A DNA stretch of 64,000 bases from contig JAEMWC010000449.1 of NCBI GenBank assembly GCA_016490735.1, positions 622,501 to 686,500 on the forward strand. The letters are read 5' to 3'. Source of the DNA: Pachyseris speciosa (lineage: Eukaryota; Cnidaria; Anthozoa; Scleractinia; Pachyseridae). Every line of letters begins with the position of its first letter. Position 1 is the stretch's first letter. The position numbers and the translations under genes are program-made. The notes beneath the pieces are model-generated. The model was not told the origin of the DNA. It saw nothing but the letters and a program-made list of their open reading frames with translations, and did not search any database. Below are positions 20,170 through 30,822 of the stretch, one piece after another.

Positions 20170-22079
20170 AAACTAAACAGTAACAAGAGCAAAAACACAA
20201 GAAGCACACTCATTCAAAAGCGTTGTCCTAATGCGCAGAGTCCATTTGAAAATGATCGCTCGAATCACATTTGGGATTTTGCAGATAACAAGGAAGTTTT
20301 TGTTCTTCTGAATATTTACCTTCTGAAATGGAGCACAGCACACTCTATTCAGAAAGCGAAAACATATATCAAATAAATTGAAATGTTTAAAATGATCGGC
20401 CAATCGAAGAATGTACTAACATCTTGAATGTTTGTTCCTGATGCCGTTCCTGACCACTTCTGAATGCCGTTCTTTTCTGATCAGTAACCGGGATTTGTCC
20501 TGCTACCGAATATAACTCACCCCTTTTGTCATCAGTCTCACCAGAGTTTACGCTCAATTTTGCATCGAAAGCCAATGCCAGTTAGGTGCTGTATTCTTGT
20601 ATGGATAAAAGCGGAGCCAATTTGGTTTACATGTAAATCAGCTGCTCTACCAGACGGTAGCAGGATGAGTCAAATTATAATAAAGGGTGAACTATTGATG
20701 CAAATTACCCTCTACTTTCACCAGAAGAAAAATTAATTTTAAGCAAACATATTCGCAATTGGTCTAACAAAGTTGCGTTATTTTGTATAATTTGGCGATT
20801 TCCTTTACCGATCCTGACATGAAATCAATCATCTTATGAAACTTTCCCTGTTTGAACATGAAATATATTCCGATTGGCTGAGTTGTCACTTAAGATGTTT
20901 TGATCTGAGTCATTTTAGTTTTCCATAAAGAGAAAAACAAAATATCCACACGTGATCAGTAAGTTTGCTTTGGTCTGAAAATGATCCACCTCTTTTCAGA
21001 CTGATTATTCATAAGCGCTCATTATGAAGTCCGTCAAGTATTCTTGCTATGCAACCTTTCTTGAAAAAAAAAAAAGAAAAAAAAAAACAGCTCTAAAATC
21101 TAATCAATTTTTGAGTAAAGTCGACAGCTGGCCGTCTAGGTCACGAGCACTTATCATTTGGGTTACTTGCAACAAGGGACGTTGCCAAGAGGCAGTGACG
21201 TACAGTTTGGTAACGCCAATTTTGTATTCAGGGCGAACTAGTTCTCAGCAGGCGACAAGTTGCTTTTAGGCTGGATCTCTGTGCTCAAAGTATTATCTCG
21301 TGATATAACCGAATATCAATGCGCAAAGATTGCCAATGTCACTCTATCACCCAGCTGACATCGGTTGCCGAGGATTGCATCACCCAGAATTCTTCGACTC
21401 ATTCATGGGACACACAAAAATGGATTGAAAGATAATTATGCATGATTTATCAGAGGATGAGAATGTAGAGTAAATGAAATAAGAGCTATAGTGTGTCGTC
21501 CATATTTCGCTCGGATTCCCTTTATGTGGGTGTGTTTCAGCCTGAAAAGATATGACAAAATACCTACTTCGCCGTTAGAATTGGTATCTCTTAATGGATA
21601 AAATTGAATTTGAGCTTCGTCTGCAAAACTAGATGCTGATAGCTGCTAACGGCTGCTTACAACATTTCGGACAATTGTTTTCAAAGAAGAAAGCAACCCA
21701 CTTTCAATACAATCGACTTCTAGTAATGAGGATCACATCATACGTACGCTTATAAATATCTTTTCTTCCCATCTTGACAAACCGGAATCCTCAGTATAAC
21801 CAAGGTTTAAACTCACAAGTTTTTAAGAAAAACAACTGTTTTAAGAAAAAGGTTCATCGTATGCCATTAGATTTTTTAAGTCGTGAAGACTATAATTTTA
21901 ATACTGAGGTGATAAGCCTATTAATGAAGAGATACTAATCATTTTTTGTGTTAACGATTTTTTCTTCTTTTTCTTGTCTTGATGTTTCCTGTTTTATCTT
22001 TGCTTTTCTATTGATTTGTTATTTTGTTCTGTGTATTCTTAAGATGAATATTAATAATAATTATAATAATATTCCTTAA
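20170..22079. other. receptor 2 upstream spacer, no gene seen
   Basis: Collinear with 4703-6870 but without the ribozyme insertion (empty site near 21690-21703). Short ORFs only. Confidence 0.4.
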
Positions 22080-22190
22080 CAAATAAAAAAGCCTTAACCG
22101 TGTTTTGTTCTGTTATAAGGCGCGCAAGGAAGTGACGAGAGCACGAAAGAAGTAGTTAAAAGCAGTCGCCTGCGGCTCGTGCCTCAGCAA
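22080..22190. mobile_element. truncated copy of the 6871-7059 hairpin element
   Basis: The left arm and centre match unit 1. The right arm is missing because of the deletion that removed the unit 1 7020-8690 equivalent. Confidence 0.6.
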
Positions 22191-22255
22191 TGTTAAGAAA
22201 ATTTTCCCCTTATGTTATTAACAGGTAATTGGAATGAGTCCTCGTAAACCACTTG

Positions 22256-22332
22256 TGTTTTCAGAAGTTGCGGCTAAAATTGCCCTCGTCACTGCGCGAC
22301 TCGCACAATTTCAGCAACTTCTGAAAACACGT
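22256..22332. repeat. inverted repeat (hairpin)
   Basis: The arms GTGTTTTCAGAAGTTGC and GCAACTTCTGAAAACAC flank about 40 bp. Not present as a full palindrome in unit 1 (only the inner part near 8700). Confidence 0.6.
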
Positions 22333-22733
22333 TTACATAAATCCTTAATTTTTAATGCTGTTATTTGTGGTGTTATTCCCAGAAACATCTTCCAAATCCA
22401 CTGAGGCTAACCGTCCGTTTTCATACACATTCTCTAGGTCGTACGAGATGTCTGAGTCAAAATAAAAACCGAGGGAAAAATTCAGATTTTTATTTCCATG
22501 GGTCCATGGCGCGACCCCGTAGCTGCCCGTGCATCTGTACTCTCTGTTTTCACCAATCGGAGCGCGCGTTATATCGAAACAAATATATAAGGACTGGTCC
22601 GCCTCCACTAGCTCTAAAGCTCTTTGCGGCCCAGTCTATTAATAACTTTCTTTTCTTTTCATAAAAGTTGTAGCTTGTAATTAATTTTTAATAATTTGTA
22701 ATAATAAAGTAATAACTCACTTCGTGTTAACAG

Positions 22734-23484
22734 GATGCCTACTTTATTTCAAAGACAAGCCAATCCTTGGGTATTGCGTGGAATCCGGCTTCAGGGACGA
22801 CATATACGAGTTTCTCTTCCAGGCCTCCACTGTGATTGTGGACGCGCGGGAGAATGGGTCCAAGGAACACGCCTCAGTAAGTTGCAAGCCCATGTTATCC
22901 TCTTGTTTATTTGTTTGTTCACCACCTTTTGAACAGGTTTGGTTAAACGACGCAGATTTAGTTGACCAATTCAGTTCTGGTCAAGCTAAGGCAAACCTTT
23001 TTGTTTTCGTCTTTAAAGCTTGTTGCTTGTTCCTAACCTTGTCACTGAATGTGGTTAACAAACTTCATTTAATTTGTTATCTTAGTTCGCAGAAGTTGTG
23101 GATTACGTCAAGAAACGTGAGGTACGCATACCCTTGTATTGTTTTTCCTGTTATCAATTCTTATCAGTTGTAAGTTACAAAATTTCAGGCTAAATGGCAA
23201 TTTTATATTAACGCTAGGGATACTAGTTTGGTGACCTAATAATGCAAATAGCATAAAAAGGTGTTATTGGTGACCTGTATTAATTGAATTGTCCTTATGG
23301 CTATAAATGGAAATAAAATGTGCAAAAAAAAAAAGAAATTGGACTGTTTTTAATCTATGTACCATTTTTTTTTTTCATCTCATTCATAGATCAAAGATTC
23401 TAAAGTGTACATCACTGGTTCTGGCATAGATACTGAGTACCCAGAAGAAGGACTCCATGGTGTGGAGCCACTGCGTGCTAATCA
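22734..23484 (+). CDS. three in-phase exons of an unrecognised gene, unit 2
   Basis: Exon A, 22734-22876 (143 nt), has acceptor GTTAACAG and donor TCA|GTAAGT. It encodes YFKDKPILGYCVESGF, RDDIYEFLFQAS, TVIVDARENGSKEHAS. Exon B, 23086-23121 (36 nt), has acceptor CTTAG and donor GAG|GTACGC, encoding FAEVVDYVKKRE. Exon C, 23390-23484 (95 nt), has acceptor TTCATAG and donor ATCA|GTACGT, encoding IKDSKVYITGSGID then TEYPEEGL. Phases A-B-C are consistent, and A and B recur with the same boundaries at 49569-50015, so these are real exons. The mixed alpha/beta composition suggests a soluble domain. I do not recognise the family. A 37-bp direct duplication after exon C repeats the donor (GTACGT) near 23517. 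Confidence 0.6.
23122..23389. other. intron between exons B and C
   Basis: Bounded by GTACGC and TTCATAG. AT-rich, collinear with 9510-9777. Confidence 0.5.
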
Positions 23485-23614
23485 GTACGTGTGGAGCAAC
23501 TGCGTGCTAATTAGTACGTCACATTTTCGGATGAGGACACTGGTGGACGATAACTCAGGCATGGCCCAGGGGGAGGGGCCCCCTTAAATTTTCAACAGTA
23601 CAATGTCTCAAGGG

Positions 23615-24967
23615 TAGGCCTGTCCCGATTGCGCTAGAAAAATCACCAAAAAATGGCAAAAAAAAAAAAAGTGCTCAAATAGTGCTCTATTTTTATAAAA
23701 AGTGCTTGAAATTTAGAAATAGTGCACGAAAGTTGCTCACAGTTTTTTTATTATTTCCTAGCAGGTGTTCATATACATTCCTAGTTTTATCTAACTTTTA
23801 ACGCTCGATTTTCTAATACTGAATTAAGCAATATACCACAAGTTTCTATGGTTTATATGACCATAAAGTATAACAACGTTTGTCGAACAAAATCTCTTTA
23901 TCAGTCAAGCATAGTTTCTAAAGCACCCAGCATCACAGAACTGTATGAAATCAACCGTATAGCTACGACTGTGTTAAATGCTTTTGTCAGCAGCTGTACT
24001 TAACAGAAAAGAGCGCTAAAAGTTCTGAGAAACACGCGAAGTCACGAACCAATCAAAATCGACTGTTCCCAATGTTAAAGTGCGCATGAATCGAAATTTA
24101 AAAGTAGCAGGAACTTATTATCAAACTTTAGCTTCTTCTGTTCTACATCTCTTTTTTTCTCTTGAATTGAGCCTACCAGTTTTCATTTAGTCTTCTTTCT
24201 CCTGGCCCGCCTCTATTAGCTTTCGCTACGGGTCTCGGGTCTCTTTTCAATGTATTCTTTGGAAACTGAATATAATAAAGTTGTCTTGTTTTGTCTCGCG
24301 GCGAAAGTTGGGCCTTTCTTACTAAAATTCTAGACAAAAACCTGGGGTCTGCTGAATGGTCGTGACGTCATTCGTGTGGACTCAGTCGAGTGCGTCACTC
24401 TGTTTTTGTGCGTTCCGTGGAATAAAAAGAACTACGAAGATTCACTACCGGGACCGCCAGCTGCGCAAAACTTTTTAGCTTTATCGCCTTCTCAGCCATG
24501 TTTCAAGCTTGAACATTACTTACGAATGACATCACAGGAACCTTTTGGCCGCGAGCAAAATGGAATTTTGAAACCCCTACAAGTAGTGAATCCTTAATGT
24601 CACGAAAAGGAGTGAAACGACTGAAAATGAAATATGAGGATTAGATCAGAAGTCCAATTGGTAGTTAATTTTCGATTCAGGTGCCCTTTAAAAGGACCAT
24701 AGCTCGTGCATTTCCATGACAACAGTCAGCCAGTCAGGCGACAATGTGGAATTACCCGGCTTTGCTGAAAACGTCTCAAAGACAAAATATTGCATTTAAA
24801 ATATGGAAAATTGTGAAAAATGTGTTGAAATGTTTCCCATAAAGCAAAAAAATGCTCAAATTCTGCTCAAAAGTCAACTAAGTGCTCAAGAGTGCTGGAA
24901 ATGTAAAATAATGGTCCAAATTCGAAAAAGTGCCGAAAGAGTGCCCAGCGCAATCGGGACAGGCCTA
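23615..24967. mobile_element. hAT-like non-autonomous DNA transposon, unit 2 copy
   Basis: Same TIR TAGGCCTGTCCCGATTG as the unit 1 copy. Target repeats are CTCAAGGG (23607-23614) and CTCGAGGG (24968-24975), one base diverged. About 1353 bp with no transposase ORF. Confidence 0.72.
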
Positions 24968-24975
24968 CTCGAGGG

Positions 24976-26965
24976 CAATCGCATGTTGAGTTGAGCTTTG
25001 TGGATACGTTACTAATTGCCAGTTATGATTAGTTAACCGTAAAGGTAATTAAATTCCTGTTTTAAACACTGCTTTTGGTTGCTGAAAGTATATTTTTCAC
25101 CAATAAACTAACTAGCTAACAAGAAAATCGTCAAAGAAGAATTAGCTAGAAGCAACATATTTCTAAGAATAAAAAGTAGGCATTTTTTTATGTCAAATAA
25201 AAAAAGAAGTAGTCGTTGAACAGTTCCTTATTCGCAGATGATCGTTTAATTGAAAGTGTCGCACAGTAAGTACCGCCAGCTCAGAAAAAAGCGGACAGAC
25301 CTTCAACATGTGCTAGCGTGACAGTGAAGTGCGTAGTACGGATCACGGAAGAAGAAACGAGGGTAATGGCACAGATGAGGGAGTGATTTTAAAGGAATAT
25401 GGGAGAAAAGTCAACAAGAAAATTTCAATGAAAATTTTCCAACTCAAGCCGTTTAAGGCCTGGGTTTAGAAATATGTTCAGAAATATGGTTGAACGCCAA
25501 TATCTTTCTTCAGATTGCCTAAAATCGGATGAAAGATAAATCTTGTTGTCCTAGCTTTAACGTATAAATTTGATCACGTGATCAGTCACGTGATCAAATT
25601 TTGAAAAATTCTTAAATCGGCGATGCGGTGGCGGATTTTAAGTTAAGAGATAAATAAATCAGCGTTTTTTCTTCCGCTTTTTCTTCGGTGATCCGTACCA
25701 CGCACTTTTATATTGAAATATAAATCCAACATTTGGAGTGATTGCTCACGGGTTTTAGTTGTAAAATTATCAACAGCTAAAGGTTGAATTCTGGGAGGAA
25801 AAATGACCTTTGCCCTCACAATTAATATTTTGGTTGAGAACGATGGACGGTCACTCCAAACGGGAGACGCTTGAAATAATTAATACGCATAAGAAAAGCA
25901 TTTTTATTCGATATTATATCCTACAACCGTCACCTTCCTCTCAAATAAGTGATGATTTTAAACAAATGGTCACGTGACACGTCTCGTGATCTATGATAAG
26001 GTTAATGAGAACTTCCCATGTGCCTCTGGGCTGCTATATTACAAATATACCTTTTTCTCTCAAAAACGCCCCTGACCCAGGCCTTAAAAACTGCTTGAGA
26101 AGAGACTGATCAGAAGATGCAGATGGGACCAACAGCATCTCTTTTATCTCTTACCCGGATTTCAAGATTTAATGAAGGATATGACGAAGGAATAGAGTCA
26201 TGTACTGTTCACTTTTTTCCCTCCATCTCTTCACGTTTATGAGCTCCAATTTTAATGGATTAAAGTTTACAGATTCAACTCATTGTTTAACAGTTATTCT
26301 AATTACACGAGCTGTGAAAGACACGTTACTTAATCCGGCTGTGAAAAAGAAAACCCAGCAAAATCAACGAATTAAAAGATAATTAAAATTAACCATTTGT
26401 TTTTATGTTTTCGTTTCCCTCCTAAGAAAGTCAACCAATTATGACTTTTGTACGGAACAACTTACTACTAAACTGAACGCTTTCAAGTTTTATATGTAAT
26501 AACCTCTTGGTTATTAACTGAGTTCGAGGTCCGTACTGTAAGCTACAGACCTAGTTTTTTCGCGCTTGGGCCATTAATCAACGGGAAATAAGGAGGATCC
26601 ATAAATTACAGTACGGACCTATAGAACGAGGTTAGTAAGATATTTAGAGATTAATCTGGCGCACGGGAAAAAAACACTAGTTGAAGTCAAGCAACCCTTC
26701 TTCTAAAACCTTAAGGAAGTTAAATTAAAAGTTTGACACACCTTCTTCGAGCTTCTCTTCTTTTTCTCTGTTTGCTCGCAACTATTTTAATTAAATATCA
26801 AAATTTTCTTGACAAGACATGTTGGTGACAAAATGTTGCACCACTTTCAATTTAGCGGGCCGGACAGCGGGTCGCACTGTAGAGTGTAGAATACGGCCCG
26901 CAAACTTGACCATGACCAATCATGGCGCGCGTACTAAGTCATGATCAGAGATATAATAATACAAG
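24976..26965. other. spacer, no gene seen
   Basis: Collinear with 11372-13320. Contains GATCACGTGATC palindromes near 25571-25594. Short ORFs only, not conserved in length between units. Confidence 0.4.
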
Positions 26966-26972
26966 TTATCCT

Positions 26973-27331
26973 GGAATTTAGGGGAGCAGGGATGGCGTAG
27001 TGGTAAGAGCACTCGCCTTCCACCAATGTGGCACCGGGTTCGATTCTCGGTGGCGACGCCATACCCCCCATAAGTGGGCTGAGTTTGTATTGGTTCTCGA
27101 CCCTGCTCCGAGGGTTTTTCTCCGGATATTCCGGTTTTCCTCCCTCAACAAAAACCAACATACGGCTTATTCGAGCTGGCTGTAGGCTGTGCCCCAAGGT
27201 CTTACATGGATTGTATAGCGGCTGCCAGAGGCGCCTTGTATATGCTTTCGGTTCGACCTTGTTGAGCTGCGTCCTTGCTGTACTTTACGAGGACGATTAG
27301 CACAGACAGTTATTATTGTTATTTATTGTTA
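26973..27331 (+). mobile_element. tRNA-derived SINE, unit-2-specific insertion
   Basis: The head has GGCGTAGTGGTAAGAGC (A box) and GGGTTCGATTCTC (B box), then a body shared with the SINE at 307-587, ending in an ATTATTGTT-rich tail. It interrupts a site that is intact in unit 1 near 13318-13332. The flanks repeat TTATCCT (26966-26972, 27332-27338). Confidence 0.82.
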
Positions 27332-27338
27332 TTATCCT

Positions 27339-28102
27339 ACACAATGTTCTGTAGTGCTTCTCGTACTTCAGTGCCGGCCTTGTCTGATGGCCCCTGATAA
27401 TCATCTTCAGGGTCACTGTCTGAATCTGAATCGTCATTGCTGCAATCAAATATGACATCGTGATCCAACAATCCTCCTTTTAATGTGGGTTTGATAATAA
27501 CGTTCTAATCTGTGTTGCTTTATTTAAACACCATAGTGTTTAAAGCAACAAATTTGATTGAGGAGTCGTGTATTTAGCTAAGAATGAAAAAAAAAAAAAA
27601 CTGGTGCTAGTAATTACTGGTGGCAATGTTCCAAAGTGCAGCAGTCCTGATCGAGTTTTTCATATAATACGAACAAAATTACGGTCTTGTAACGTCTGAA
27701 GCCAAGGGATATTTTGTGTTTTACCATGCTAGAGAGTAGTCCCGGAGTTCTTCCCCTAATAAGAAGAGCTTTATTTGGGTGAGTTTCTAAAAATGAAAAA
27801 AAACTGATGCCACCCTGCAATTGCAGCACCGAACTGACGGTGTATAGCAAGGGAGGCTAAAGATCAGTTTCCCGAATCCCCTGCTCTGCGGTGTAAGGCC
27901 TCTAAAGTCTAGAAATTTTAATGTGGTCCATGTTATTGCAGCCTCCCCAGTTTAGAATGCCTTACGTCAAGGAAGCCGGGAGAATGACATGATCTTTTAG
28001 TACAAATCCAGGGCCGCAGTTTTGCCCAGAAATAAACTCTTCTTCAACAGATTTAATTTCAGAGCAAAACTCTTTCTTAGACCTGTAATGTGTTTACTTC
28101 AG
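27339..28102. other. spacer, no gene seen
   Basis: Collinear with 13331-14214 except that the Penelope-like fragment of unit 1 is missing. Confidence 0.4.
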
Positions 28103-28221
28103 GGAGCGCGTAGCAGAGTGGTTAGCGTACCATCCTGATGGGGAACCAGCGTATTGGATTATGAGAAACACTTACTCATCAAGATTAATCGAGCTCTACA
28201 CAATGGAGTGTATTACGGTAG
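28103..28221 (+). pseudogene. second HPDGEP-type exon, unit 2 (frameshifted)
   Basis: After the acceptor TTACTTCAG the frame encodes ERVAEWLAYHPDGEPAY. One T is then missing compared with unit 3, so the remaining codons shift. The original frame (HLLIKI...) can be seen one base over. The donor AG|GTAGAA is intact. It is a diverged duplicate of the 30588 exon. Confidence 0.5.
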
Positions 28222-29131
28222 GTAGAAAGGCTAAGTTAGGAGATGACATTTTATTGATATTGGATACGAAATCTGTTGTGTTTCATTATCATTTCAAGAA
28301 AGGTTTGAAACGTTTTTGATGGTTTATGTTCACTTTTACATAGAGCTACATAGGTTTATTATCCTTCAAGCTAATTACATGAGGTGCATGACGGGTGGAC
28401 ATGATCCACTGAGCATACAAAAGAAAAAGAAATTAACTGTATATGATTGCTCCACTCAATCTCAAACACTGCACATTCAGAGTGAAATACAAACTTAAGA
28501 CAGAAAGTAGTATGATAGTTAAACTTGTTTTTTAAACACAGGTATTTTCGTAGTGGTTTATAATAACCATTTTTTTCTTACAGTTTTCAATTGTTTCTAG
28601 ATTCTTTTGGCTGAGAATGAAGACAGACGTCATTCATGCGGATGATATTAAAAGCTTCTTTTGATGCTTAGCGTATGATATATGATGTAAAGAAAACAAT
28701 TAGCGGAATCGCTATGTATTTGAACTGTTGTAAATTAGTGCATTATTTGTGACGTCGTTCATGACGTAAGAAGATAATTATTTTTTAGTGACACTAAACA
28801 TGCACAGGATCTTCGTTTCATTTTCTGAATACATTTTTCTCCGTTTTTACAAAATACCTGGACGCAAAGGCCAATTTCGGGAAAACAAAATGGTGGCCAT
28901 TGGGTGAGAAGAGGGAGCATATTTGAAATACAATTTTTAGGATGAAAGCTACCGTTCTAGCATTGCCATCATACCTTTTCATAATCCTGAATAATCAAAG
29001 ATTAAAATAAAACAAGTTTCGTTTGTTCCCCAGAAGTAAGTATTAAAATCCTTTCAGTTGATGCACTTATTGTACTTTGTTTTTGTTTTCTTTTGTTTGT
29101 TTATTTCATTTGCTTAATCGTTGATTTGTAG
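28222..29131. other. spacer or intron, no gene seen
   Basis: Collinear with 14335-15168, with about 90 extra bp near 28945-29035. Confidence 0.4.
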
Positions 29132-29318
29132 GATATTTCCGCGGAGGAGTTTGGCGAAGAATTGGCGAAAAAGGTCAGAACTATAATTGACGAATGTCTG
29201 AAACCAGAAAAATCCCGTCCCGAGATGCAAGTCGTCCTCAGTATACTGAAAGGAAATCTAACCACCACCAAGAACAAAGTGGAGCTTTACTGCTTGGGGA
29301 CTGGTACTGGAACGACAG
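29132..29318 (+). CDS. exon DISAEEFG of unrecognised gene, unit 2 (splice sites kept)
   Basis: 187 nt with acceptor TTGTAG and a strong donor ACGACAG|GTGAGA. Encodes DISAEEFGEELAKKVR, then TIIDECLKPEKSRPE, MQVVLSILKGNL and KVELYCLGTGTGTT. Unit 1 has the same exon with the donor lost. There is a faint likeness to the start of ADAR-type deaminase domains (a basic helix followed by a VxxxGTGT strand), but no catalytic HAE or cysteines are seen, so no function is assigned. Confidence 0.5.
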
Positions 29319-30214
29319 GTGAGAAAATACAGTGGGAACTCCTATAATCCACCTGCGATCCTTCATATGCGATCAAATTTGAAATGGTTCTTATTGAAAC
29401 ACCTCATTGCAGATAGGCTCTAGTGAACGATCATCCATTTCCGTCGAGCGAGCCTCTTTGTGGCGCTCCATTTGAATAAGTTGGCACATTGTTTTGAATC
29501 TAGTGTGTACGACCATCTTTATGGAATTTCTTAGTCAAGTACTGTATTAGAGTCCCTATCGCTTGAAACAGCTCTCAGTCAAACAGTGTGTTTAGAATCT
29601 CTTGTGAGCGGCCATATACGGTTTGTGCGAAACCGGTGGAATCTTTTCTATTGATGATTCGTTGTAACTTAGTGTAAGAGTTGATGGTTTTGCAGCAAAC
29701 TGATCAACCTCGTTTTTTTGTTTTTTTTGTTTTTTGTTTTGGTTTAGGGGAAATATAGTGTTACAGAATCACTGTTTCTGACTATTTATTACTCAGTTTC
29801 CACGAGAAAGAAGTCAACCACAGGACTGTCATTAAGGGCCAGCGGCCGGGGATTTTCCGCGAATAATTCTGATAATTGTGGACTAGATCCCCGGCTACTT
29901 TCATGGCATATTGACTATATTACAACAGCTGGATTCTCCGCCTACTTTTTGCGCATCTCCACTTAGCTCAAACATTGTGACAGCCTACAACCATTTTATA
30001 TTTTATTTTCACTTTACGCGCCAAATCACGGCTCACGGAAATAACCCCCCTAACCGCGCAGTGGTATGGTATTGGTAAGTAGAACTCTCCGTCCGATCTT
30101 TTCCTCGATTCCGTTAGTTGATTCTTGTTCTTTCTTCATTCGCTTATAGCCGTCCTACATGTCCGAAAACCGAGTTCGTCGGTAGTTATTGCTCAGGATG
30201 GGAAGCCTTTGTTG
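29319..30214. other. spacer, no gene seen
   Basis: Collinear with 15454-15988 plus about 180 bp. Poly-T run near 29715-29740. Confidence 0.4.
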
Positions 30215-30267
30215 ATGGCTGACATTGGAGCTGGAGTTCTCAGACCCTGCAGAGAAAAACTGGATAG
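30215..30267 (+). CDS. possible first coding exon (MADIGAG), unit 2 end
   Basis: Same 53-nt open segment and AG|GTGTGC donor as 15989-16041. Only 320 bp upstream of the intact HPDGEP exon, but the phases do not join directly, so the link is uncertain. Confidence 0.35.
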
Positions 30268-30587
30268 GTGTGCTGTTGCTTTTATTTTTGTAATCGACCT
30301 TTTTTTTGTCGTTGTTGGCTGTTTGGTTCAATTCTGTCAAAATTACTGCCTTTTACCTGTTATCGTGAAAAAATTGCCCGCTACAGAATCAGTAAGATGA
30401 AGTCCAATGAAATGTTAGCAGGGAGAGCTAACCATAATAATTTTTTCGTAATTTTTCAATACATAGCTTGAAATTTTGAAAAAACTGGCAAGCTGGGGAA
30501 AAATGACTAGCCGCTAAAGGGTTTATTACTCCAAGCTTCTTAATCTGGGTTTGATAGTAACGTTCTAAACGGTGATTTTACTCTCAG

Positions 30588-30706
30588 GAGCAAGTGGCAG
30601 AGTGGATAGTGTGTCATCCTGATGGGGAACCAACGTACCTGGATGATGACAAACACTTTTTCATCGAAGTTTATCGAACTCAACATAACGAAATGTGTTA
30701 TGGTGG
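30588..30706 (+). CDS. exon HPDGEP of unrecognised gene, unit 3 (best copy)
   Basis: 119 nt with acceptor TTACTCTCAG and a GT donor after ...GGTGG. Encodes EQVAEWIVCHPDGEP, then TYLDDDKHFFIEVYR and TQHNEMCYGG, fully open. Units 1 and 2 carry the same exon without acceptor. A diverged second copy lies further downstream in each unit. No family recognised. The region looks like a compact acidic domain segment. Confidence 0.5.
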
Positions 30707-30822
30707 GTAGTAAGGTCAAGATATGCAAATAGTCGAGGTATTTACTGTTGATTCTGTCATGTGGGCAGCAGCAGTGTCAGTTGGTGAATGAGATATTAAG
30801 CAGCTGTATTATTACTATGGTA

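Larger units (their letters stand above)
16967..30330. repeat. Tandem segmental duplication, unit 2
   Basis: Matches unit 1. It carries receptor 2 and the best-preserved exon islands. Insertions not in unit 1 are the Penelope-like insertion (19710-20169) and the SINE (26973-27331). The region corresponding to 7020-8690 of unit 1 is missing. Confidence 0.85.

Noticed and set aside
29132..29318. ADAR-type deaminase domain
   Set aside because: Only a short VELYCxGTGT pattern is suggestive. The catalytic His-Ala-Glu and zinc cysteines are not seen in any nearby exon.
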